A stretch of 6,875 nt of DNA, from contig JABZGM010000111.1 in assembly GCA_015259235.1 (NCBI GenBank), positions 1 through 6,875 of the forward strand, in the 5' to 3' direction. The stretch is from Alloprevotella sp. Its GTDB lineage: Bacteria > Bacteroidota > Bacteroidia > Bacteroidales > Bacteroidaceae. Made by a program: the position numbers and the translations under genes. Numbering within the stretch: the stretch's first letter is position 1; every line of letters starts with the position of its first letter. Below the pieces are notes generated by a model that saw only the letters and a list, made by a program, of their open reading frames with translations, was not told where the DNA came from and searched no databases. Positions 1-6,542 of the stretch are shown in pieces.

Positions 1-839
1 CCTAAATACTCCACAGAAATAGCTGCCAACATGCGATAGAATCGCTCAAGATGCAGGTATTTCAACCCATTACGGAGCAACGCTTCGTCGATTTGCTCGT
101 GACTTTGTTGCTGCACCATCATCCAATCCACCACTTCGCGCAACCCTACTCCACCATGACTGGCATGTACCAACGTGTGTGCCGTAAGGAGAATGACATT
201 GAGATGCGGAGGAAGCACAGCTACTTGATAGCCGTCTATCTCAACGTGATGATGCCACTCTTCCACTTGGTCTACTTCCGTTGCGACCATCTTACGCAAT
301 CTGCGCGCAGTGGCACACCATTGCATGGGTTGGAGCTCGTGATGCACTTCTACTTCTATGTCGCCTTTCTTGAAGGTGTCGTGTAGCGCTGTCTGATGAT
401 CTGGCGCGTAACCACGCTGAAGGAGAAGCGCGGTGGCAGACTGGAAGTGCTGAGGAGCAACATAGATGTCGATATCTCCAGGACGACGCAAGAGTGGGTG
501 CGGATAGGCAGTGGCAGATGCTTGCCCTTTCAACACGACATAGCGAATGCCAGCAGCATCGAAGGCTTTGGCAAGCTCCACTACTTCTGCATTGAAGTTG
601 CGACTCACCTGCTCCAACATGGGCCACCCACCAAGCCATTGCATCAGCTGGAGGCGTTGCTCGGGAGCTACGTCGATTTTAGGCAATCCATAGAGCAAAC
701 CATCCACAGTTTGACGACGTGCCTCACGAATGACAGCAGAAAAATCCACTACTTTGGGAAATTCCTCCTGTCCGTGGAGCGCACAACGCAACAATGCGAG
801 GAGTGTTTCGTAAGTTTGATTCAGAGTAAGGTTAGACAT
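1..839 (-). CDS. Nucleotidyltransferase family protein (NTP_transf_5-like), C-terminus beyond window
   Basis: This reading frame opens with ATG at 839 and stays open for 279 codons to the window edge, so its C-terminus is missing. Residues 98-127 carry the family pattern: GIRYVVLKGQ, then RRPGDIDIYV. This is the KG...D-x-D arrangement of the uncharacterised nucleotidyltransferase family (NTP_transf_5, PF14907), which has a DNA polymerase beta-like fold. D122 and D124 are the likely metal-binding pair. E164 in VEVHHEL sits where relatives usually have the third carboxylate (often D-L-H). The N-terminal ~95 residues look helical, and residues 205-240 (LPPHLNVILLTAHTLVHASHGG) match the His-rich helical part of the family. 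Substrate and role are unknown; relatives are often found in surface-polysaccharide or peptide-modification loci. The start lies 12 bases after the stop of the ABC-F gene with no promoter between, so the two are probably cotranscribed. The family call is firm; the function is not known. Confidence 0.85.
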   Translation of the reverse strand, partial: MSNLTLNQTYETLLALLRCALHGQEEFPKVVDFSAVIREARRQTVDGLLYGLPKIDVAPEQRLQLMQWLGGWPMLEQVSRNFNAEVVELAKAFDAAGIRYVVLKGQASATAYPHPLLRRPGDIDIYVAPQHFQSATALLLQRGYAPDHQTALHDTFKKGDIEVEVHHELQPMQWCATARRLRKMVATEVDQVEEWHHHVEIDGYQVAVLPPHLNVILLTAHTLVHASHGGVGLREVVDWMMVQQQSHEQIDEALLRNGLKYLHLERFYRMLAAISVEYL

Positions 840-851
840 CGGTTTGTGAAA

Positions 852-2489
852 TTAGGATTTACGTTCCAATTCTTGGAGATTTTCCAAACGCTTAGTTTCC
901 AAGAAGTCGTAAATACCTCCGAGGTGTTCCTTCACTTTTCCTCCACCAAACTCATAGACTTTTGTCACCAAACCATCGAGGAAGTCACGGTCGTGACTCA
1001 CCACAATGAGTGTGCCATCAAAATCTTGTAAAGCCTGTTTGAGCACATCTTTCGTGCGCAAATCGAGGTGGTTAGTCGGTTCGTCAAGAATCAGCAAATT
1101 GAAAGGTTCGAGCAAGAGTTTGAGAATAGCCAAACGCGTGCGCTCACCACCCGAAAGCACCTTCACCTTCTTTGTTCCTTCTTCACCTCCAAACATGAAA
1201 GCACCGAGTAAGTCACGGATTTTCAAACGAATATCTCCCTTTGCCACACTGTCGATGGTGTCGTAAACAGTGATTTCTCCGTCCAACAGAGTGGCTTGGT
1301 TTTGCGCAAAATAGCCAATTTGCACGTTATGTCCCAGCGTCAGCGTACCTTCGTGTTCTAGTTGTCCCATGATACATTTCACGAGAGTAGATTTACCTTC
1401 ACCGTTTCGTCCCACAAAAGCCACTTTGTCGCCACGCTCCACCATGAGCGAAGCATTTTGGAACACCACATGTCCGTCATAAGACTTACCCACAGCGTCC
1501 ATGGTCACAGGATAACTGCCCGAACGTGGAGAAGGAGGGAATTTCAAGCGCAGACGCGAAGTATCTTCTTCGTCCACCTCCACTAATTCCAGTTTTTCAA
1601 GCATACGCACACGGCTCTGCACCTGGTTTGTTTTGGAATAAGTACCTTTGAATCGCTCGATATATAATTTCGTTTCAGCAATCATCTTTTGCTGATCGTC
1701 ATATTGTTTCTGTTGTTGCTCGCGGCGTTCCTTACGCAATTCGAGATATTGCGAATATCCCGCCTTATAGTCGTAGATGCGTCCCAGCGTAATCTCAATC
1801 GTACGCGTCGTGATGTTGTCCACAAACTTACGGTCGTGACTGATCACCACCACCGCTTTACCCGAAGTCATAATGAAGTTTTCCAACCAACCAATACTCT
1901 CAATGTCCAAGTGGTTGGTCGGCTCATCGAGCAAGAGCACATCAGGATTCTGCAAAAGCAATTTCGCCAATTCGATGCGCATACGCCATCCTCCAGAGAA
2001 GTCACTAGTGGGACGTTGGAAATCAGTGCGTTCAAAGCCCAATCCCAGCAACATTTTCTCCACATCTTCTTCAAAGTGTGTGAGGTCGATGGCATAAAAC
2101 TTCTCGCTCATCGCAGCCACTTTCTCAATGAGTGCCATATACTCTTCACTCTCATAGTCGGTGCGCGTCATCAATTCTTGGTTGAGTTGCTCAATTTCCC
2201 CCTCCATCTCCTTGAGATGTTCAAAGGGCAAACAAGCCTCTTCAAAAACGGTGCGTCCATCTTCGGTGAGCAAGTGCTGCGGCAGGTAAGCAATGACCGA
2301 ATCTTTTGGCGCGCTCACCCTACCCTTCGTGGGTTGTCGTTCACCAGCAAGAATTTTCAAGAGCGTACTTTTTCCCGCTCCGTTTTTCCCCATCAAAGCG
2401 ATGCGGTCTTTCTCATTGATTTGAAAAGAAATATCTTTGAAAAGGGTTGTACCCCCAAATTCTACGGTGAGTCCGTCTACTGATATCAT
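852..2489 (-). CDS. ABC-F family ATPase, complete, short form without C-terminal domain
   Basis: This is a soluble tandem ATPase of the ABC-F class (EttA, Uup, YheS, YbiT and ribosome-protection relatives). Members act on the ribosome E site and have no membrane domain. The 545 residues contain two nucleotide-binding domains. Domain 1 has Walker A GKNGAGKS (34-41), signature FSGGW (164-168), Walker B LLLDEPTNHLD (185-195, catalytic E189) and the switch histidine H218. Domain 2 has Walker A GRNGEGKS (360-367), signature LSGGER (445-450), Walker B LLILDEPTNHLD (465-476, E470) and H499. Residues 240-320 form the charged helical linker, rich in R, K, E and Q, that reaches toward tRNA in this family. 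The protein ends soon after GGIYDFLETK, so it lacks the C-terminal coiled coil that its paralogue at 5161-6432 has. The ATG at 2489 starts just before the expected MISVDGLTVEFGG strand and follows a good promoter (2535-2566). The exact subfamily, and any link to antibiotic resistance, cannot be told from the sequence alone; a housekeeping translation role is more likely. Confidence 0.95.
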   Translation of the reverse strand: MISVDGLTVEFGGTTLFKDISFQINEKDRIALMGKNGAGKSTLLKILAGERQPTKGRVSAPKDSVIAYLPQHLLTEDGRTVFEEACLPFEHLKEMEGEIEQLNQELMTRTDYESEEYMALIEKVAAMSEKFYAIDLTHFEEDVEKMLLGLGFERTDFQRPTSDFSGGWRMRIELAKLLLQNPDVLLLDEPTNHLDIESIGWLENFIMTSGKAVVVISHDRKFVDNITTRTIEITLGRIYDYKAGYSQYLELRKERREQQQKQYDDQQKMIAETKLYIERFKGTYSKTNQVQSRVRMLEKLELVEVDEEDTSRLRLKFPPSPRSGSYPVTMDAVGKSYDGHVVFQNASLMVERGDKVAFVGRNGEGKSTLVKCIMGQLEHEGTLTLGHNVQIGYFAQNQATLLDGEITVYDTIDSVAKGDIRLKIRDLLGAFMFGGEEGTKKVKVLSGGERTRLAILKLLLEPFNLLILDEPTNHLDLRTKDVLKQALQDFDGTLIVVSHDRDFLDGLVTKVYEFGGGKVKEHLGGIYDFLETKRLENLQELERKS

Positions 2490-2534
2490 AAAGTGTCTAT
2501 ATTATGCTGCGATAGTCTAAATGTGATGTTTGTG

Positions 2535-2566
2535 CAAAGTTACTCATTCTTCCTCGCTTTGCCAAA
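2535..2566 (-). promoter_or_regulatory. Bacteroidetes-type sigma promoter for the ABC-F / nucleotidyltransferase operon
   Basis: On the minus strand TTTG (2563-2566) is followed by a 20-base spacer and TAACTTTG (2535-2542). This matches the Bacteroidetes primary-sigma consensus: TTTG at -33 and TAnnTTTG at -7, with 19-21 bases between. Transcription should start near 2528, giving a leader of about 40 bases before the ATG at 2489. That leader is AT-rich and lacks a Shine-Dalgarno sequence, as is usual in this phylum. The site lies in the 116-base gap after metA, so the ABC-F gene need not depend on readthrough from metA. Confidence 0.72.
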
Positions 2567-2605
2567 TACGTTGCCCTGATTTGCCCCAGAGCAAGGGAAA
2601 TCCTC

Positions 2606-3565
2606 CTAGCACATAGAGTCTCCAAAATGAGTCACCAACCAATTGCGGTAGAACAACAAAGCAGTTTCTTCCCACGAAAAGTCGATACCCTTCTCGGGAT
2701 TATCCTCTATATAATAGTGGAGAGGGGGAGCAATGGGCAAACCCTTTGCCAGATCACGGCGGTATTCTCCATCGAGGGTGTCGGCTCTATATTCTAAATG
2801 CCCGGTCACAAAAGTTTGCTGCCGAGCGGCATCGTAGAGAATGCTCTGCCCCACTTCACTGTCCGCCAGCACCTCCAACCCTTCGGGAAGACGTTGCCAA
2901 TCACATCCCGACAACGCAAGTTCAACACATGCCACCTCCCAGCAAAGTTCAGTATGCCGACTATGCGGCATGGGAAAAGTCTCACCCAAACCACAGAGTA
3001 AGGGATGTTGCGGAGCTAGATTGCGCTGCGCGAAAATGCCAAAACATTTTTCGGAAAGCGCACGCTTTCCCCATCCATAGAAATGATGGAGTGCTGCTTG
3101 TGCAGCCCAACAGATGTTGAGTGTGGGAATACCACAATGCGCTGTCCAATCCCAAATGTTTTGAAGTTCCTTCCAATAGCGTACCTCTTCAAAGGACATC
3201 TGCTCCAGAGGAGCCCCAGTGACGATGAGCGCATCAATAGTCAGCAGCTGCTTTTCACCACAACCACACGCAAGCACGTCCTCCGAAGCCTCAGCCATCG
3301 AGGGAGCAAAGTCCACATAATGCGCATCTACATAAGCCTGCGGCGTAGTTTTGTAGTGTTGATGAGGAATTTTCAGCAACACCAAATTGACATCTAAGTT
3401 AGCCGCAGAGAGCATCTTACAGAAGTCGAACTCCGTTTCCGGCTTTTGTGGCATAAGATTGAGCAAACCCACGGTGGGTAAAGTAGGCTCTTGCCCCACA
3501 CAGAGGGAAAAACCTAAACGTGCCAAACTTTCAATGGCGGGAATTTGACTATTGACGTAGAGCAT
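2606..3565 (-). CDS. metA: Homoserine O-acyltransferase MetA (predicted acetyl-CoA-using)
   Basis: MetA acylates the hydroxyl of L-homoserine, the first committed step of methionine synthesis, in the cytoplasm. Numbered from the ATG at 3565 (319 aa; E. coli MetA has 309), the family landmarks are GLLNLMPQKPETE (33-45), IVTGAPLEQ (114-122), the nucleophile Cys152 in NICWAAQAAL, PHSRHTE (200-206), and the His256/Glu258 pair in GHLEYR. These correspond to Cys142, His235 and Glu237 of E. coli MetA. Glu121 occupies the specificity position (Gly111 in succinyl-using E. coli, Glu in acetyl-using Bacillus enzymes), so acetyl-CoA is the predicted donor. The frame extends upstream to a TTG at 3610, but those 15 codons lie in a terminator hairpin and its T-run and have no family match. 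The ATG starts the expected MLYVNSQIPAIESL segment. A short insertion near residues 88-106 and Leu in place of Pro in GHPEY are mild oddities. The upstream gene is the M13 fragment, with a terminator between. Confidence 0.93.
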   Translation of the reverse strand: MLYVNSQIPAIESLARLGFSLCVGQEPTLPTVGLLNLMPQKPETEFDFCKMLSAANLDVNLVLLKIPHQHYKTTPQAYVDAHYVDFAPSMAEASEDVLACGCGEKQLLTIDALIVTGAPLEQMSFEEVRYWKELQNIWDWTAHCGIPTLNICWAAQAALHHFYGWGKRALSEKCFGIFAQRNLAPQHPLLCGLGETFPMPHSRHTELCWEVACVELALSGCDWQRLPEGLEVLADSEVGQSILYDAARQQTFVTGHLEYRADTLDGEYRRDLAKGLPIAPPLHYYIEDNPEKGIDFSWEETALLFYRNWLVTHFGDSMC

Positions 3566-3582
3566 CGCAACAAAATCTGAAG

Positions 3583-3630
3583 AAAAAAAGAAAAAGGCAG
3601 TCAGCCACAAAGGAATGCGCTGACCACCTT
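3583..3630 (-). terminator. Intrinsic terminator after the M13 gene; possible metA leader attenuator
   Basis: Read on the minus strand, AAGGTGGTCAGC (3630-3619) can pair with GCTGACTGCCTT (3605-3594). This gives a 12-pair stem with two internal G-U pairs and a 13-base loop. It is followed by a T-rich tail, CTTTTTCTTTTTTTC, that begins within the last stem bases and runs to about 3582. It lies 63 bases past the M13 stop codon and fits a rho-independent terminator for that gene. The tail ends only about 17 bases before the metA ATG. If metA's own promoter lies upstream of the hairpin, the hairpin is part of the metA leader and could act in attenuation. No known riboswitch was recognised here. 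Confidence 0.72.
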
Positions 3631-3692
3631 ATTAAACCCCAATCGGTCATTAGAGCGTAAAAGTGCTACTGGTAACGGAAAAGATCACTTCC

Positions 3693-5153
3693 TTACCACA
3701 CATCCACGCGCTTAGCTTTTGGAGTGAAGAGTTTGTCGCCCTTCTTGATGTTGAAAGCCTTATACCACGCGTCTATTTGGGGTAAAGCCGCGTTCACGCG
3801 CCAACGACCAGGAGAGTGAGGGTCAGTGCGCACACGATTGCGCAAGGCTTCGGGGCGCGCATTGCCTGCCCACACCAAAGAATAAGCAAGGAAGAAACGC
3901 TGTTCGGGAGTGAAACCATCATTCACAGTCGAAGGATTTTGCGCTTGTGCTTTTTGGAACGCTTGATAAGCTATTTTGATGCCGCCATGGTCTGCAATGT
4001 TTTCACCACAAGTGAGGGCGCCATTCACATGCACGCCAGGCAAAACTTCTACAGCATTAAAGGTGCGAACCATACGCTGTGTGCGTTGCTCAAAATTCTT
4101 TTTGTCTTGTTCAGTCCACCAGTTGCGCAAATTGCCATCCTTGTCAAACTGTGCGCCTTGGTCGTCAAAACCATGCGTCATTTCGTGACCAATCACCACA
4201 CCAATAGCTCCATAATTGATGGCATCATCGCCATCAGCTGTGAAGAAAGGAGGTTGGAGAATGCCAGCAGGGAAACAAATCTCGTTGGTTGTGGGATCAT
4301 AATAAGCGTTGATCGTTTGAGGTGTCATTCCCCATTCATCGCGATCCACGGGTTTATTGACCTTGCGTTGCACTTCGTCGTCGTTGGCAAAGGCAGCAGC
4401 GCGTTGCAAATTTTCATAGAATGATAGAGACTCGTCGATGTGAAGTCCATCATAACTGCGCCATTTGTCGGGATATCCGATTTTGACATAGAAACTATTG
4501 AGTTTGTTTTGCGCCTCAGCCTTTGTAGCAGCTCCCATCCACTTTTGTTCTTGGATACGTTCGCCAAGTGCCACTTGAAGGTTCTTCACCAACTGAAGCA
4601 TACGCTGTTTAGACTGTTCGGGGAAATAGCGTTCTACATACATTTTGCCGACTGCCATGCCCAGCACACCTTCCACAGTGCCCACCGCACGTTTCCATCG
4701 AGGACGGTCTTGTTCTGAACCCGACATCACTTTGCCATAAAAATCAAAGTTTGCACGACGGAAGTCATCGCTCAAGGCATTAGAAGCATCATCAATGACA
4801 AAAAACTCAACGTAGTTCTTTAACGCTTCGATGTAGCTCTCACTCCACAACTTTTCCACTTCGTGAATGGGTTGGAGTTGATTGACAGAAACTTCTGTGA
4901 CAGCGGGAAAATTCTGCATCAAAAGATAAGCATTCCAATCAATGCCAGGGAAATCGCGCAACAAATCGTCATAACTCATCTTGTGATAGTTGCCTTCAAT
5001 GTCGCGTTGTTCCGTGGCAGAAAACGAAACCTTTGCAATGCGTGTTTCGATGGCAAGCACATCTTCCATCTTCTTCGCAGCATCTGCCGCAGAATAACCC
5101 ACAAGTTGGAAAAGTTGTTGGATATATTTCTTGTAACCCTCGCGCGCTTTCAT
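3693..5153 (-). CDS. M13 family zinc metallopeptidase (PepO-like), N-terminus lost at a junction
   Basis: M13 enzymes (neprilysin/PepO) are zinc oligopeptidases, exported in Bacteroidetes. From the in-frame ATG at 5153 about 486 residues remain, starting at MKAREGYKKYIQQLF; full-length relatives have about 670-680. In this numbering the catalytic parts are complete: NAYYDPTTNEICFPAG (substrate-binding NAYY near 282-285), the zinc motif HEMTH (323-327, codons at 4173-4187), the third zinc ligand Glu in GENIADHGG (384-392), the RTDPHSPGRWRVN segment (442-454), and the terminal aromatic ...RVDVW. The missing ~190 residues include the signal peptide and the first part of the lid domain. The frame continues upstream to a TTG at 5195, but those 14 codons are antisense to the ABC-F gene and are not M13 sequence. 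As it stands the product could not be exported and is probably non-functional. A matching N-terminal fragment lies at 6543-6875. A terminator (3583-3630) follows. Confidence 0.9.
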   Translation of the reverse strand: MKAREGYKKYIQQLFQLVGYSAADAAKKMEDVLAIETRIAKVSFSATEQRDIEGNYHKMSYDDLLRDFPGIDWNAYLLMQNFPAVTEVSVNQLQPIHEVEKLWSESYIEALKNYVEFFVIDDASNALSDDFRRANFDFYGKVMSGSEQDRPRWKRAVGTVEGVLGMAVGKMYVERYFPEQSKQRMLQLVKNLQVALGERIQEQKWMGAATKAEAQNKLNSFYVKIGYPDKWRSYDGLHIDESLSFYENLQRAAAFANDDEVQRKVNKPVDRDEWGMTPQTINAYYDPTTNEICFPAGILQPPFFTADGDDAINYGAIGVVIGHEMTHGFDDQGAQFDKDGNLRNWWTEQDKKNFEQRTQRMVRTFNAVEVLPGVHVNGALTCGENIADHGGIKIAYQAFQKAQAQNPSTVNDGFTPEQRFFLAYSLVWAGNARPEALRNRVRTDPHSPGRWRVNAALPQIDAWYKAFNIKKGDKLFTPKAKRVDVW

Positions 5154-5165
5154 CAACAATGTGAC
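5141..5165. other. Rearrangement junction between two truncated genes
   Basis: Left of this point the minus strand encodes M13 peptidase as far upstream as M-K-A-R-E-G-Y (ATG at 5153). Right of it the plus strand encodes ABC-F ATPase. ABC-F similarity on the plus strand starts at about 5143: R-A-F-I-N-N-V-T-N-R-T aligns with R-K-F-V-D-N-I-T-T-R-T of the complete paralogue (residues 220-230). The expected S-H-D before that Arg is absent, replaced by codons from the M13 antisense and a stop at 5134. The two gene matches overlap by roughly 8-12 bases (about 5143-5153, CGCGCTTTCAT), which is a plausible microhomology at the join. No insertion sequence, tRNA or long repeat is present here. Confidence 0.85.
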
Positions 5166-6432
5166 CAACCGCACCCTCGAAATTTCTTGTGGCAAAGTGG
5201 TGGACTATCGTGTGGCTTATGATGAGTATGTGCAACTACGTGCAGAACGCAGAGAGAGTCAGCTCCGCGCCTATGAGAATCAGCAGAAAGAAATTGCCGA
5301 TTTGAAAGATTTCATTGAGCGTTTTCGCTACAAACCCACCAAAGCGGTGCAGGTGCAAAGCCGCATCAAGCAGTTGGAGAAAATTGTGCCCATTGAGATT
5401 GACGAAATCGACACTTCGCGCCTTCATCTCAAATTTCCTCCTTGCAGTCGAAGCGGAGATTATCCCGTGATTTGCGAGGATGTGGAGAAACACTATGGCG
5501 AGCACGTGGTGTTCGACCAAGTGAACCTCACCATCAAGCGTGGAGAAAAAGTGGCTTTCGTGGGCAAGAACGGCGAAGGCAAATCTACGCTGGTGAAGTG
5601 CATCATGGAGGAGATTTCTCACGGTGGAGTGTTGAAAATTGGTCACAATGTCCAGTTGGGCTATTATGCGCAAAACCAAGCACAGCTATTGGACGATGAA
5701 CTGACCGTGTTCGACACCATCGACCATGTGGCAAAGGGCGATATTCGCTTGAAAATACGCGACATCCTTGGAGCCTTTATGTTTGGCGGTGAAGCTTCGG
5801 AGAAGAAAGTGAAAGTGTTGTCGGGTGGAGAGCGCAGTCGTTTGGCGATGATCAAACTTCTCCTCGAACCTGTCAATCTGCTCATCTTGGACGAACCTAC
5901 CAACCACTTGGATCTTCGTACAAAAGACGTGTTGAAAGAAGCTATTTTGGCGTTTGACGGCACGGTGATTGTGGTGAGCCACGACCGCGAGTTTCTTGAT
6001 GGTTTGGTAACCAAAGTCTACGAATTTGCCGGTGGCCGCGTGCGAGAACATCTAGGTGGCATCTATGATTTTTTGCGACAAAAAGAAATCACCAGTTTGG
6101 ACGAGATTGGCACGCAACTTTCTAACAACGGCACCTCTCCCTCTGCCGCCAGTGTTGCGATCGCTACTAATAATGCACCTTCTGAAGGAGCGTTGAGTTA
6201 TGCCGAACAGAAGGAAGTGGCGAAGCAACGTCGAAAATTGGAACAAGCGGTCAAGGAGGCGGAGAAGAACATCGAACAGCTCGAAGCCAAAATAGCTGAA
6301 GTGGAAGAGCAACTTTCCACTCCCGAAGGGGCTGCGAATGTGGACTTGTTTACCCAGCACGGTGAACTCCGCAAACAGCTCGCAGCAGCTGAAGAAGTGT
6401 GGAGCGAAGCTGTGGAGGCTTTGGGAGAATAA
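5161..6432 (+). CDS. ABC-F family ATPase, N-terminal nucleotide-binding domain lost at a junction
   Basis: Counted from the GTG at 5161, 423 residues remain. ABC-F similarity actually begins a few codons earlier, near 5143, so GTG is only the first available start. About 225 residues, the whole first ATPase domain through its switch histidine, are missing. Present are the inter-domain helical linker (about 12-75, with RAERRE and IERFRYKP), Walker A GKNGEGKS (135-142), Q-loop Q171, signature LSGGER (220-225), Walker B LLILDEPTNHLD (240-251, E245) and switch H274. A low-complexity Ser/Ala/Asn stretch (about 319-342) follows, then a C-terminal Glu/Lys/Ala-rich coiled coil (about 345-423). Restored, the protein would be about 650 residues, normal for the long ABC-F form. 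By eye, domain 2 is roughly 70% identical to that of the complete ABC-F at 852-2489, so they are paralogues rather than copies of one gene. With one ATPase domain it is unlikely to work, and no promoter is visible before 5161. It is a pseudogene if the junction is real. Confidence 0.9.
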   Translation: MTNRTLEISCGKVVDYRVAYDEYVQLRAERRESQLRAYENQQKEIADLKDFIERFRYKPTKAVQVQSRIKQLEKIVPIEIDEIDTSRLHLKFPPCSRSGDYPVICEDVEKHYGEHVVFDQVNLTIKRGEKVAFVGKNGEGKSTLVKCIMEEISHGGVLKIGHNVQLGYYAQNQAQLLDDELTVFDTIDHVAKGDIRLKIRDILGAFMFGGEASEKKVKVLSGGERSRLAMIKLLLEPVNLLILDEPTNHLDLRTKDVLKEAILAFDGTVIVVSHDREFLDGLVTKVYEFAGGRVREHLGGIYDFLRQKEITSLDEIGTQLSNNGTSPSAASVAIATNNAPSEGALSYAEQKEVAKQRRKLEQAVKEAEKNIEQLEAKIAEVEEQLSTPEGAANVDLFTQHGELRKQLAAAEEVWSEAVEALGE

Positions 6433-6542
6433 GCCGAAAGGATTTTGCAAGCAATGCACTTGTCCCTTGAAACTTTCGTGTGAGGATTCACCACGATTGC
6501 TCTATAATCACAAAAAGAATAAAACAATATAACATCTGATAT

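Noticed and set aside
396..1031. Plus-strand open frame of 211 codons over the nucleotidyltransferase and the end of the ABC-F gene
   Set aside because: It is antisense to two well-supported genes, has no recognisable motif, and its composition is that of a complementary-strand shadow.
1689..2483. Plus-strand open frame of 264 codons antisense to the ABC-F gene
   Set aside because: It lies wholly opposite conserved ABC-F coding sequence including Walker and signature motifs, and shows no domain of its own.
3566..3610. N-terminal extension of metA from a TTG at 3610 (WLTAFFFFSS...)
   Set aside because: The Phe-rich segment is the terminator stem and T-run translated. MetA similarity begins at the ATG at 3565.
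3608..3615. TTCCTTTG on the minus strand as a -7 element for metA
   Set aside because: It differs from TAnnTTTG at a key base, has no TTTG at the right distance upstream, and lies in the loop of the terminator hairpin.
3816..4424. Plus-strand open frame of 202 codons antisense to the M13 peptidase
   Set aside because: It overlaps the conserved HExxH region of the real gene on the other strand and has no coherent protein features.
5136..5179. Direct repeat ACCCTCG flanking the junction (5136-5142 and 5173-5179), as a possible target-site duplication or recombination site
   Set aside because: Each copy is explained by conserved coding sequence (antisense of Glu-Gly in M13; Arg-Thr-Leu-Glu in ABC-F), and only 30 bases of ordinary gene sequence lie between. 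Seven bases can match by chance.
852..6432. Recombination between the two ABC-F paralogues as the cause of the rearrangement
   Set aside because: The junction joins ABC-F to M13, not ABC-F to ABC-F, and the complete paralogue shows no chimeric break.
6433..6542. TATAAT-like sequence at about 6501-6506 as a promoter for the right-hand M13 gene
   Set aside because: No element sits at a proper distance upstream, and it does not match the Bacteroidetes TAnnTTTG form. The gap is simply AT-rich leader.
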